Assembly (NCBI RefSeq): GCF_009730915.1
Contig: NC_052475.1
Coordinates: forward strand, 310,001 to 374,000
Direction: 5' to 3'
DNA from: Dioscorea cayenensis subsp. rotundata
Lineage: Eukaryota > Streptophyta > Magnoliopsida > Dioscoreales > Dioscoreaceae
DNA: 64,000 bases
Shown in pieces: positions 1-11,283 of this stretch. A model generated the notes under the pieces. It saw only the letters and a program-made list of their open reading frames with translations. It was not told the DNA's origin and searched no databases. The translations under genes and the position numbers were made by a program. How positions within the stretch are numbered: position 1 is the stretch's first letter; each line of letters opens with the position of its first letter.

Positions 1-2329
1 ACTCGTGGAGGATTTCGTGGTGGCTACCGTGGTGCTCATATTAGACTCTCTCGTCCTTTGATCGCTACTTCTAGACACCAGAATCTTAATCCTCCCACCA
101 TCCATGAGTTTCCACCGGAGAGATCGGCTCCCAAAGACTCTCCGGTGAGGGATGGTGTAACTTTCGCAGAGGTAGTCCGATCTCCTCCTGTTGTGGAATC
201 CCACCGCTCCGCCTTGGCAGATCATCCACCTCTCAAGCGTCGCCGCTCACCGGACTCCGGTAGTGTTTGCAAAAAATGCTTAAGACCTGGTCACAAGATC
301 GAAGAGTGTAGACATCAACTTACTTGCCGGCGATGTTCTGGAGTTGGCCACCTTGCAGCCCGTTGTCCTATGAGAACTCCTCCTCATCATCCACGAAAAA
401 CAAGAAGCCAAGGGTCGGAACAAAGAACACCCCCACCGAAAAAGTCGCTCGGAGCTCAAACCCCTCCTCCGTATACCAACCCGGACACTCTTCTTCCTCT
501 TTCCGTGTTTCTCGCCCATTCATCGAAGCTATCCTTAAATCTAAAGAAGAACTCAAAAAAATGATCACTATCCGAGTCTTGAACGGCAACGCCCAGATGT
601 TCGATCTCTCCACGATTCACTTCCTCACCTCTTGGGAGACCTCAATTGTGAGCATATCACCCCCTTCGATAATGACTTCATCCTCACGATGGCTTCATCC
701 AGAGATGCAGCAACCGCAATCAAGAGAAGTCCTTTATCTCTTAACACCAATCTTGGTGTTTGTAAGCTCGACCCTCTCCCTTTGACGACCGAATTTGGCT
801 CGCATGCAATCGCCGCGGAATTACAATTGGATCGGAATCTCAAATTTACCTCTTCATTCTCTGGAATTGGGACTCGATTGTTGATGTGCTCGAGGCCGAT
901 TGGAGACCCTCATTTATGTTCAAAAAGAACATGTCTCTCTTGAACATCTTGAACCCACGGTCGGGGCTAAAAACCCGATCATCTTCCCACTTTGGAGGTC
1001 ACGGTGGGACGTTGCGATCAAGTTTCATAGTTAAGCTTGTGGACGACGGCATTCATGTGCTCAGATCCAAGGTTGTTCAAGGACTTTCCAAGCTCAAAGC
1101 CCCTCATTCATCAACTGAAATCTCTTCATCTTCTCTTCAAGACAGGCCCTCTCTTCTGAACTTTAACAAGGTAGAGAAAGGTAAAAAAGTGCTCTCTCAA
1201 CCTATCGTTGATGAAATTCCCGGCAACACTGTTGAGCGTAGCTCCGGTACTGGCCATACAACGAGGATTGAATGCATGTTTTCCTCGGAAGGTACTTCCC
1301 GAGCTTCCCGTGACCGCGCTGGCGGAGTCATCGGTTCTCAGCCCGATTCTCGTGTGGTTTTCGAGGGTTGGCGACAAAGCTGCTGCCAGCGGTAGCAGCG
1401 AAGACATGCCATTCCATGGCCGACCATTTGCCTCGGGATGAGTATCCGAAACTCCAATTTGGATCCATGCAGACGTCGTGCATGCTTCGCATGCGAGCTC
1501 CATGAGATTCTTGTAAATCCGGATTAGTCCTCGTGATGAGACTATTTCGATATTTCTCGCCTCGTGATCGAGCATCCCGATCCAAATGGCGCTCCAAAAA
1601 TCGGGATCCTTGCCTTGTGATCATCCTCCCTGCGATCGTCCAACGGATGATGACTTAATGCTCCGAGATCGACCCTCTCGATTCATTTAATCCCTCTATT
1701 TTTAAAGAATCTTTGCCTCGTGATAAGCAATCCATACCCAACAATGTGCCTGGTGATGCACACTCTTCTTTACATTCAATCCCATTAAAACCAGTAATTC
1801 AAAGCTACCAACTGACTCTATTACTCAGGGAACTATTTCCACTCCTTCAGACTTGGATGGTAAGTCTATCAACTCAAATGATCCTCTATCACAAGGGAAA
1901 CTTCCCAATCACCTGAAACTCCTCCCTCCAACCATACCAATTCTCGATGGGTATAAATGGATATTTATTCATGGAGGTTGGACTCTAATTCCAAGTGTCA
2001 ACTCGGGAAAAAAATTTTTATGCACGGGATCCTTTACCACAAAAAAAGAACACATCGATGATCCCTCCGATGAAGAACTCCTTGACTGGGGTGAGGATGA
2101 GGACCTATCAGATAATGACTTGATAGATGATGACACTTTTCTAGATAATGAAAACATCAAACAACCGGATCATGACGTTCCTCTACCTGATCAGGTAGCT
2201 GATATTGACTTGATGCTTGATACTCTCCCGGACTCCACCATTACTGGCGCAGATCTGATGGGCCCGGGATCTTCAAAAGCAAATCCCGGACATGAACCCC
2301 TCTGTCCCGAAGCAAATAAGAAGGAGTGA
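1..2329 (+). pseudogene. LINE ORF1, RNA-binding gag-like protein, frameshifted
   Basis: Frame 1 is open from base 1 and begins with an RGG-rich stretch (RGGFRGGYRG), then a basic, Pro/Ser-rich linker and two perfect CX2CX4HX4C zinc knuckles, at 268-309 and 325-366. Such knuckles bind nucleic acid in LINE ORF1 and gag proteins. The frame breaks near 450-560; the reading passes to other frames (324-785, 632-943, 886-1395) and ends in an acidic segment (1853-2329, rich in Asp/Glu, stop at 2327-2329). At least three frame changes are needed, so no complete protein is made. The 632-943 segment resembles the globular domain before the knuckles of plant LINE ORF1 proteins only loosely. Start codon not in window. 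Confidence 0.8.
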
Positions 2330-2539
2330 CGGACCTAAGAAACCCTCCGGTATCTGGAATGAAGATCTTTGGTTTCGTCCCCACATCCTCCCGGATCCTC
2401 AAAGAAGAAAATCCCGGAGGACCCTCGAGAAGGTATTCCCTAACCCTGTTATTTACGTATTTTTCTTCTGGGACTGATGCTCAAATGATTAATTATAGCA
2501 ATTCTTGTGGCATTAAATTCCTAGGATCTCCCAATCATA

Positions 2540-5500
2540 AAAATTAAATGCCTAAATAAAATTCGATCTATTGAAAAAAAGAGCGTGACACTAATCCCAC
2601 TATTGTCACTAGGTCTCCTTCGAGATCCACTTGTTAGACTCATTTGTTTTTATGAAAAATCCTAAGTTGGAGCGTTCGTGGTCTTGGCGAGACCCTCTAA
2701 AGCGTCATCTAGTTAAAGATTTTTATACTTTCCTCGCATATAGACATTGTTTGCCTTGAGAATCCAAAATTCATGATCTTCATAACTCCATTTGGAGATC
2801 AATTGGCGGAAAGCGCCTTGATTCTTTCGAATTCTTACCTGCGCTTGGAGCTAGCTGGTGGCATTATTCTTGCTTGGGGACGATTCTCTAGTCTCCGGAA
2901 CCTTAATCCACAAAGGTTCTTTTTCCATCTCTATCGAGTTTTTCCAATAGATTATCCAACTGCATGCGGGTTTGTTCCGGTGTTTATGGACCAAACTCTA
3001 GACCCCTCAGAGCTGACTTCTGGAATGAAATCCGCCTCCTAAGTAATCTCATCTCATTTCCATGGGTTATTTGTGGTGATTTCAATACAGTGTTCACCCT
3101 CGAAGACAAAAACAAAGGTACTTTCAATTCAAGGGACATCTCCACCTCCCAAAAGATCTTAAGTGATTTAAACCTTATTGATCCACCCATTAGCGGGAGA
3201 AAAATACACTTGGACCAATGGTCAAAATGATCCCATTTGTATTCGTTTAGACCGTTTTCTTTATTCCCATAAGCTGGCCATCCTTATTTCCTAGATCCAC
3301 TCAATTTGCACTTCCTAGACTTGGTTCGGATCACTCCCCTATTTGTCTAGATTTTTGGGGATCATTCCCTAGTCCTCGACTTTTTCCGTGTCGAGAAAGT
3401 GCAGTACACCAACTCTCAGCTGGATTCGCTAATTCGAGATTGGTGGATGGAATCTAATCCCGTGAGGTTGCTGATGCGTTTATCTTCTCCAAAAAAACTA
3501 GCGCATGTTAAAAGCTAAAGCTACGGACTGGTCCAAGAACACTTTCAACAACTTTAATTCACATAAGCAAAGTCTCCTCTCGGGACCTAAACTCCCTTGA
3601 TATTATCGGAGATAGTAGACCTTTATCCGAGGATGAATCCAGTCGTTTATCCCAAATCCGCGCTAATCTTTACTCTATCCTAAACCCGGGGAAGAAATTT
3701 ACTAGAAAGCAGAGATCCGAATTACTTGGCTCAAAGATGGGGACTCAAACACAGATTCTTTTCATCTATTTGCAAATGCTAGGAAAAAAATAAAAAAACC
3801 ACATCCCTCGAATTCTTCATAATGGCATTTGGGTTGAAGGTGATGAGCAAATAGGGAAATCTTTCAATGAATTTTTATCAATCCCTTTTTAGCACCCCCT
3901 AACCATGCATTCCTTACGGATTGGCAACATTTATTCGTCTATAAGGATCATTTTGACCTCTCTCGACTTGAAAACCCATTTTTCCATTGAAGAGATAAAA
4001 CAAAAGTGTCTTCGATTTAAATTCGAGATAAAGCTCCCGGCCCGGATGGATTTCCAATCTTCTTTTTTTCAAAAAAACATCTTGGACCACCATTAAGGAC
4101 ACTTTGGTTAAACTTTGCGAAGATTTCCATGATGGATCCCTCAACTTTGAGCGACTAAAGCTGGATACACATAGCTCTCATTGCCAAAAAAAACAATAAT
4201 CCAGGGTGGTCTCGATTTTTCGCCCCATAAGTTTAATCAACTCCACCTGTAAGATTATATCCAAGATCCTTGCATCCCGCCTAAGCACCTTGATCGGTGA
4301 CACTGGTTGATGAGGCTCAATCTGGTTTTTATCAAGGGTAGATGCATTGCGAACAATATCATTGGGGCTCGAAGTTATTTTTTTAAGTTACTGAAGCAAT
4401 CCCTTGGATATGTTTTTCAAAGTGGATTTTGCCAAAGCTTTTTGACTCTCTTGATTTGGAACTTCCCTCTTTGGAAGTTCTTGCTGCTAGAGGCTTTGGA
4501 CCTAGATGGATATCCTGGATCCATACTATTCTCTGTTCTGCGAAGGCACAATTCATCATCAATGGCACCACACAAGGATATATTCGTTGCAAAAGGGGTC
4601 TCCGTCAAGGTGACCCCCTTTCTCCCCTTCTTTTCGCTCTGGCTGCTGACACTTTGAGCGCTATGTTCACACACGCCCTTAGATCCAAAGTTATTGTGGG
4701 AGTTCCACTTGACCATTCAGATAGCATCTGTCATCTTCAATATGCAGATGACCTTTTAATCTTCTCTGCCGGTGGACATGAAGACCTCCGAATTATCAAA
4801 CTAATTCTCTACATTTTTGAAGGATCTTGAGGTCTAACCATTAATTTTTTTCGAAAAAGTTGCCTTTACTCCACAAATTTTTGGATTCCAACCTCATCCT
4901 TCTTACGCGAATTTTTAAAAGCATTCCGAGAATTGTCTCCCTCTCACCTACTTAGGGGTCCCGTTATACGGAAAAAAAGACCTAGAAGAGTAGATTGGGC
5001 TAAACTCATCCAAATGGTCCGTTCTAGACTCACTCCACGGAGAGCAAACTACTTATCCCTTGGTGGTCGATTAACTCTCATTAATTACATGCTCTCTCTT
5101 GTTCCGATCTCTTTCGGATGTCGGGTGTTCAAACTTCCCGTCCGGGTAATCAAAGAAATTGACAAAATTAGCCGTGATTTTTTTGTGGAAAGGACACGAT
5201 TTGCGTTCCAAAGGCATCGAGCTGGTTGCTTGGAGCAGAATCACAGAACCTAGAAACATGGGAGGTCGGGGGATTATCAATCTCCAAGAATTCAACATAG
5301 CTCTCCTCGGGAAATGGTGGTGGAAACTTCTTTTGCAATCCCTAATTGTGGTTGGGCCAAAAATCATTCACACCAACTACCTAATTGGGAGCCCAAATGG
5401 TGTGCTCTCTCACATTCCACCCGAAATAAATCCTTCTTTTTGGGCGGGGAGTGAACTCCACATTGCACCCCTTTCGATCCCGCATCACCCTTAATCAGGA

Positions 5501-6164
5501 TAATTCCCCTTCCTGGTCCCTAGATAAACATGGCAAGTTCACAGTCAAATCCTTCTACAAATTCCTTATTGACGGTGGTACTCGATGTCCCCTTCACAAA
5601 CTTTTCTGGAAATCCCACTGTCCTAGTAAAATCACTCTTTTCTGCTGGCTTGCTGGGGAGGATAAAATTCTCACTTTAAATAACCTCTTCAAGAGAGGTT
5701 GCAACTTCCAAAATTCCACTGATACCTGTGTCCTTTGTCATCAAGCCTCAGAGAATCTAAATCATCTTTTTCTTGAGTGCCCCTACTCTAGTCATTTATG
5801 GGAATTTTTTTCACACATTTTTAATCCTTTTACCACGCCTCATTCAATACAAAACCTTTGTACATCCTGGTTACAATCTCTTGATTCCTCTTCCAGACAT
5901 ATCTGGGATCTCATCTCCCGAACTATTTTGTGGAACATTTGGTTAGAACGAAATTCCCGCATATTTCAGCTAAAAGCTTTACCGTCTTACATTGTCATCT
6001 TTAGATCTGCTAACATGCTTCTCTCATGGTTATCTACAGACTCAGACAGTCATCTGCAACCCAACACCGATGCTTCACAGAAAATCAAGCGTTCACTCAA
6101 CTTTCTTACCGAAAGAGTATCCCACCAGGCCGACAACTCGGCGCTTGACATTGCACATGAGTAA
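2540..6164 (+). pseudogene. LINE ORF2: endonuclease, reverse transcriptase, zinc-finger tail (broken)
   Basis: Pieces of one polyprotein lie in order but in several frames. The AP-endonuclease-like part covers about 2540-3290 and keeps the CGDFN motif (GDFN codons 3075-3086) and the later RLDRFL segment. The reverse transcriptase covers about 3700-5400, with FKVDF/KAFDSLD split by a frameshift near 4430, GLRQGDPLSP near 4597-4630 and the catalytic YADD at 4741-4752. A downstream stretch (5451-6164, open) holds the zf-RVT Cys/His segment (CVLC...HLFLECP, about 5730-5790) and the conserved IWLERN motif near 5940. ORF2 would nick target DNA and reverse-transcribe the LINE RNA. Stops and frameshifts (for example 3228, 4830) abolish activity. 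Confidence 0.88.
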
Positions 6165-6390
6165 TCCTCCTTCTTCTCTATCCTGGACGGACCTATAGCT
6201 CCAGATGGCGCCTTTCGTCGGTCCAGTGTTTATTTTCAGTATTGTTCTTTGCTGCTCCTCTGTTTAGTAATATTTGCCTTTACTCACTTCTGGTGAGGGG
6301 CTCTTTGTACTGTTTCATTCTGTACTGTTGTCCTTTAGTTTTTCAATAAATCGGTGGTTTATCCACATTTACTTCAAAAAAAAAAAAAAA
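6165..6390 (+). other. LINE 3'UTR with terminal hairpin and A tail
   Basis: After the ORF2 stop comes a T-rich leader, then AATAAA, a hairpin with stem GTGG (6354-6357), loop TTTAT and CCAC (6363-6366), then a run of 14 A. The same hairpin recurs at nearly every LINE 3' end in this window (see findings). In stringent-type LINEs such a stem-loop is what the reverse transcriptase recognises; that role here is inferred. Confidence 0.8.
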
Positions 6391-6790
6391 TGTCAGGAGT
6401 GTTCGAAGTGGAACTACCACAGCGAACAAGAGAGCTCAGTTAAACAGATGCGCCATCAGGAGGGGGTACATCTAGATATTTCATCTAATGGTTCTAATGT
6501 TTACAGATTTGATAATTTTTTAATGATTTATTCTAATTATAATAATAAATAAACAAAATACATATGAATTAATGCAACTGACAACCAAATAGCGAGTTGT
6601 TTTCAAACAATGTTCCTCTTTGTTCGATCACATGGGGGGTGTTTATGTGCAAATTGAATACCACCTATAAAATTAAATAATGGTTTCATCAAAGATTCAA
6701 AGTACGTCTTTGTCCCACATCAAAGTACATGTGAACTAGACTTTCTTTTTTTATTTTACATAGAAAAAACCCAGAAGTCACTGACCTCAA
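6391..6790. other. no recognisable feature
   Basis: AT-rich sequence after the LINE tail. I see no long ORF with family features, no repeat edge and no RNA gene. Confidence 0.5.
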
Positions 6791-6799
6791 TTAATTGAG

Positions 6800-7070
6800 C
6801 GTAAAAATTTCGAACCCTGCCGGCGATCCAAACCATTACCTAGTCCTGGAGTAGTTTCTCCTTTTTGGTCGACAAAGATAGATCCGCGAGATTTCGAACG
6901 GTAGTCTTCGCGATCCGATTGCGGTTTTTTTCCTTTTTGTCTTTTTGTTTTTGAACGCCTCAACGCTGGGGAGAACCACTTTATTTTTATGTTCTTTTGT
7001 GCGTTTGTTTTTTTGCTGTTCTTTTTTTGTTTTTAAAGTTATGATTCACTCATTAAAAAAAAACAATAAA
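6800..7070 (+). mobile_element. probable LINE 3'UTR fragment
   Basis: T-rich sequence with a phrase like other LINE 3'UTRs here (GCCTCAACGCTGGGGAG near 6957, compare GCCTCACTGCTGGTGAG near 19728) and ending in a short A run at about 7055-7063. It looks like a strongly 5'-truncated, diverged copy. The usual hairpin is not clear, so the call is tentative. Confidence 0.45.
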
Positions 7071-7253
7071 AGTACGGGTGAAAGATGCTAGATAAAAATG
7101 GAAAATGGAAGCCCTCCACAGGTTGCTCTTCAAATAAAAATCTTTCTATCTGCGGAGCCGGGTTAGCTTTGTTCGGTCAGAGCTAGCCTGAACAAAGAAA
7201 TATGTTGATGCCACCTATTTGATGCATATTACCTCTTTAGCATTTGATGAGAG

Positions 7254-7472
7254 GTGCTTGCAGTGATAAAGGGCATTATTTTGCAATGGTACAAAGGCAA
7301 TGGGGAGTTTCAGCTAGAGGAAGATAAGGGTGATGTTCTTAATCACCATGATGCTTGGATCTTCTCTTATTTTGTTGGCTGTGCTGGTCCATTGTTCAGA
7401 GAATTACTTATGGTTGTTGGATTCATTCTACTTGCATATCTGATTGTGTTCAACAATCAAATATATATATAG
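7254..7472 (+). CDS. unrecognised short ORF, 72 codons, hydrophobic C-terminus
   Basis: An open frame in otherwise unannotated sequence. The first half is mixed and slightly acidic; the second half (from about residue 50) is strongly hydrophobic and could form one membrane span. I recognise no family. No promoter, intron signal or repeat copy supports it. It may be chance or part of an old exon. Confidence 0.15.
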   Translation: MLAVIKGIILQWYKGNGEFQLEEDKGDVLNHHDAWIFSYFVGCAGPLFRELLMVVGFILLAYLIVFNNQIYI

Positions 7473-7642
7473 TGGCAAGCATTTAAAACCATATGTGGTA
7501 GTGGGAGGATAGTAGAGTCAACTCTTTTGATCTTCTTTACCTTAATATTTGTTAATGCTGTTGGGCAATTGGTGGAATTTCGTTTTAAAGACAAGCATCA
7601 AGCAAGCAGAAGATCTTACACAGAGTCTAAAAACTGACTGTT

Positions 7643-8541
7643 GAGCTTTTGTCCTAAAAGAATGCTTTTCAAAATAAAACCTCACTAGTTGCCAAGTGGG
7701 TAGTTGTAGTGTGAATTAAAAAGACTCTTGAACTTAATGTTTTCTTTGATCCCAGTCTATCGGGTATCAGTTTTCAAACAACCCACACAATTACTAGTCT
7801 GATCAACAAGGTCCAAAAGGTGAGCCTTTTGTCCTAAAGAGAATGCTTTTCAAACCTCACTAGTTGCCAAGTGGGTAGTTGTAGTGTGAATTAAAAAGAC
7901 TCTTTTGAACTCAATGTTTTCTTTGATCCCAGTCTATCGGGTATCAGTTTTCAAACAACCCACACAATTACTAGTGTGATCAACAAGGTCCAAAAGGTGA
8001 GCCTTTTGTCCTAAAGAGAATGCTTTTCAAAATAAAACCTCACTAGTTGCCAAGTGGGGTAGTTGTAGTGTGAATTAACAAGACTCTTTTGTCATATGTT
8101 TTTAAATTGGGTTTCTGCAGCTCCCGAGCAGAAAAGGCAAAGACTGGAAGAGTCTTCTCATACAGTCAAGAGGAGTCTGGAGTTTCTTGAGTCCAGGAGA
8201 GAAGAGATCAGTAGCCTCTAATGTTCTTGGGTTGCTTCCAGGGGTGTTCTTTTCCCTTAGGAGTTGTTCCTTCTTTTGGTTCCTTCCACTTCTGGTGGAC
8301 TTTGTTTTTGCTTGTGTGTTGCTTGGACGTTGTTCGGCATTTTTTGCCGTTGTACTACTTGCTTGTAGTCTTCTTGGTTTGTTTTTCCAGTTCTGTACTA
8401 CTCTTTTGATTTTAATAAATAGTGGTTTATCCACTTTATTAAAAACAAAACAAACAAGACTCTTTTGAACCCAGTCTATCGAGCATCCGTTTTCAAACTA
8501 CCCACATAATTACTAGTGTGATAAACAAGGTCCAAAAGGGG
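7643..8541. repeat. three-copy ~178-bp tandem repeat, third copy split by a LINE
   Basis: Copy 1 is 7643-7821, copy 2 is 7822-7998, copy 3 begins at 7999 and resumes after the LINE insertion to about 8541. Each copy contains the phrases CCTCACTAGTTGCCAAGTGG, GATCCCAGTCTATCGGGTAT and CAAACAACCCACACAATTAC. Copies 1 and 2 differ by only a few bases and short indels; copy 3 also lacks about 17 bp. No coding potential is seen in the unit and it does not recur elsewhere in the window. Confidence 0.9.
8092..8452 (+). mobile_element. 5'-truncated LINE insertion with 15-bp target duplication
   Basis: A 361-bp LINE 3' piece ending in the hairpin AGTGG-TTTAT-CCACT (8421-8435) and an A-rich tail, inserted in the third tandem-repeat copy. 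It is bounded by the direct repeat AACAAGACTCTTTTG at 8077-8091 and 8453-8467. Only 3'-terminal sequence is present, as expected from abortive target-primed reverse transcription. Confidence 0.92.
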
Positions 8542-8589
8542 GCTTCTTCTACTGCATGACAGTCAATGTTGGTGAAGTCTCACTTCATT

Positions 8590-9298
8590 AATGATGGTGG
8601 ACCGAGATCATCACTGGAAAGCACTCTTTGGGAAGGTTATTTATCAAAAAAAAAACCCAAATTTCAATTTATTTTCTTGGGACAATAAAATTCGTACTTT
8701 GTATAATTTAGCTAAAACAGATTGTAACAGATTGCCAACAACTACGGTGCATCCTTTGCCATGTAGCTGTGGAGACTACGAATTACCTTTTCCAGCATTG
8801 CTATAATCATTACCGGCATATTTGGACTTCGTGGTATTACAGCTTGAAATTCTGATTCAGGGATACTTGAAAGATCCTGAATTGGGGAATCTTCTAAAAA
8901 ATTTAGGTAAAAAAGGAACAAATCAAATATTTAAGCAAACCACCTTCCACCTATTTTGATTGTAATACCCCATCGATCCACAAAATCGGCTGAAGACACT
9001 TGGCACTTAGGCTCAGCAAAGCAACAGTGGGTAGATAACACGTGCTAATTGTTATCTCCTACAAGAGTCATGCCTGCCACATTCCTCCTTATATCTGACA
9101 TCCTCTGTTTTGTTTGTCTACTTTCTTCACTCCTTATAGGGTTGTCTAACTACAACTTGAGGTTGTCGCTCACATGTAACCTCTTCCACATGTATGTACT
9201 CACCCTCTTTTGTATATGCTCTCTACTTGTACTTTTAATATATTTTTGGTAGTTCATCCACTTTTATCATAAATAAAAATAAAAAGAAAGAAAAAAAA
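8590..9298 (+). mobile_element. LINE 3' fragment with zf-RVT region
   Basis: The frame near 8600-8800 encodes a diverged LINE ORF2 tail (NLFSWDNKIRTLYNLAKTDC), matching the segment just before the zinc finger of the 5' LINE (KILTLNNLFKRGC). A long T-rich 3'UTR follows, ending in a degenerate hairpin (about 9249-9262) and an A-rich tail at 9266-9298. Stops and frameshifts throughout. Confidence 0.8.
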
Positions 9299-10190
9299 GC
9301 AACACACATGCAGGGCTACCTAATCGAAAATTATAGTAATCCATTATTTCTTGCACAAACAATGCTTCTTCTAGTTAGAGATTTCCATTGTAAATCTGAG
9401 TAGCACCAAAAAAATCCAACGTATAAACTACACAATAATTAATAGGAACTCCTGCGGTGGGTTGGAAATGCCGTGATTGTCAATTTGTCAATGGCATTGG
9501 AAAAACTATACTATGTACCTTGATAGAAGATAAAAGATAGAGAAGAATAGATTCTCATTCAATAAATTGATGAAAACAAGTAAGACCTTAGGTACATATA
9601 GATGACAATGATACAAGTATACCGAACAACAATTGTACATATATACATACATACATACATCTAACATATCTAACCTAACTGCATCCAATCCCTGAAAAGG
9701 TTTCAACTGTATAATTAACACAGATGGATAAAGTTTTGTCATTTTCAGTGTCATTGTAAGTGTTTTTGGTATAGAGTATATATCAACTGGTTTCTTCAAG
9801 GTAGGCATAAATCCATTTGGATCCTGAGTGTAAGTTTGAGTTCAATGAATACAACTAGTTATTTCATTAGTTCTAAATTCAAACTAAAAGTACTAGTATA
9901 TATATATACTACTTGTTTTTTCTAACAAGCTCGCGTTGTAAATTCGACATAAAAGAGAACAATTTTGTTGAATGACTACAATCAACAAGAAATGCGCCTC
10001 TAAGGTGAACATATATGTCTAATTAAAGTGTTGGGGATCAATAGGGACATCATTTGGTGAGATTGGAATGCAATTATGTGTATATTATCTTCAGTGCAGT
10101 AATTGATTCCAAAAAAGTCATTTGAACCTTTGACCATCTTTGATTTTTCCTATAAACCAATAGATCCATAAACCTGATTTAACACAGTTG
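9299..10190. other. no recognisable feature
   Basis: AT-rich sequence with short simple repeats (a CATA run near 9645, a TA palindrome near 9895-9910). No ORF with family features. Confidence 0.5.
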
Positions 10191-10194
10191 TAAA

Positions 10195-10600
10195 ATTTTT
10201 TTTAATAAAAGTGAATAAATTAACCACCAATTTATTAAAAAAGAGAAGCAAAAACAGTGTACAAAGATGGACAGAGACAATAGATAACAAACAACAAGCG
10301 AGAACAAAAACATCCACTAAGTGAAAATGATCAAGAACAAAAACAGCTAAAAAAAAATATAATCCTTTAGGCTTAGAGAGGATCTCCTCCCAGGGCAGGG
10401 GTCAAAGGAAACACAGTTTAGCAAGAACTTTTAACATCAAATCACTGAAAGCCTGACCAAAAGGATCAGTTTTATATTTACAAAAGAACAAGTGACTGTC
10501 AATACAAGAGAAGAAAGGGGAGGTTGCAAATGAGGTGGATGATGCGATTTCTAGCCAAAAGTTATATGTACTCTCTTTTACCTTTTGATGAATCATAATT
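10195..10600 (-). mobile_element. minus-strand LINE 3' fragment
   Basis: Read on the minus strand, a short open frame (10596 to the stop at 10402) is followed by a 3'UTR and a LINE-type end: AATAAAT, a loose hairpin GGTGG...TTCAC near 10208-10226, and an A run (T run at 10195-10203). Position and composition match the C-terminal end of ORF2 in other copies, but residue similarity is weak. Confidence 0.6.
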
Positions 10601-10819
10601 TATCCATATAATTAAAAAAAAACAGAAAACAGAAACATATGAGCCAGCTAAATATAAAATAATAACACTTCAATGCACCAAGTTAACGAATCAGAGAAAA
10701 ACATAGCACCCAAAGACTTGGAGCAAGCAATAAACACAATCAAGTAGACAGAACATAAGAGGATTTAATGTGCTACATATAGCTGGTAATCATATTATTT
10801 TTGTGTTTAATTTATGTTG

Positions 10820-11278
10820 AGGTTTAGATGCAGTGGAACAACTCAATATGGCAACATAATGACACACAAGAAAGAATAGGACAACAACAATTCAAGCAAC
10901 CAACAAGAGAGACAAGGATTTATCATAGTTCGGCTTTTCAAGCCTACATTCATGAGCAGAGATGATGAGAAAATTCCACTATAATCTTGAAAGATAGAGA
11001 TTACAAGCCTACAAAGCTTAGATCTATGAATGGCTTCACAAACAAGACGCGAAAACTCCTCTTCTTCACTTGTTTGAAGAATTAAACCAAGTTTTTTGGA
11101 GTTTCCAAGCTAATTTCAAGTCATCTTCTTCAATTACTCAAAAAGGTTTCTCTTTAACAAAGGTTTTTGTTTTTTTGGTTTTTTGGAGAACATCTCTTTA
11201 ACAAAGTTGTGAGTCATCTACTTTCTTAAACCAAACGAAAATTTGATTTTAAATTTCTCACTCACTTTATCCTTAAGC
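10820..11278. mobile_element. probable LTR-retrotransposon fragment
   Basis: Contains the phrase GATTTATCATAGTTCGGC near 10916, a string common in plant copia-type LTR/leader sequences. No terminal dinucleotides, primer-binding site or coding domain is visible, so the assignment rests on that phrase alone. Confidence 0.35.
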
Positions 11279-11283
11279 ATCTC

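Larger units (their letters stand above)
1..6390 (+). mobile_element. LINE (plant L1-type), 5' end outside window, degenerate
   Basis: A non-LTR retrotransposon read left to right: ORF1 with CCHC zinc knuckles, ORF2 with endonuclease, reverse transcriptase and a Cys/His zinc-finger region, a T-rich 3'UTR, and a 3' end formed by AATAAA, a short hairpin and a run of A at 6377-6390. The order is that of plant L1-clade LINEs. Coding sequence is already open at base 1, so the 5' end and any target duplication lie outside the window. Frameshifts and stops in both ORFs make the copy inactive. Its 3'UTR (near 6290, a Gly-rich 'tctggtgagg' segment) resembles those of many shorter fragments in the window, so related elements seeded much of this DNA. 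Confidence 0.93.

Noticed and set aside
8102..8434. A 110-codon minus-strand gene
   Set aside because: It is antisense to a LINE 3'UTR bounded by a target-site duplication.
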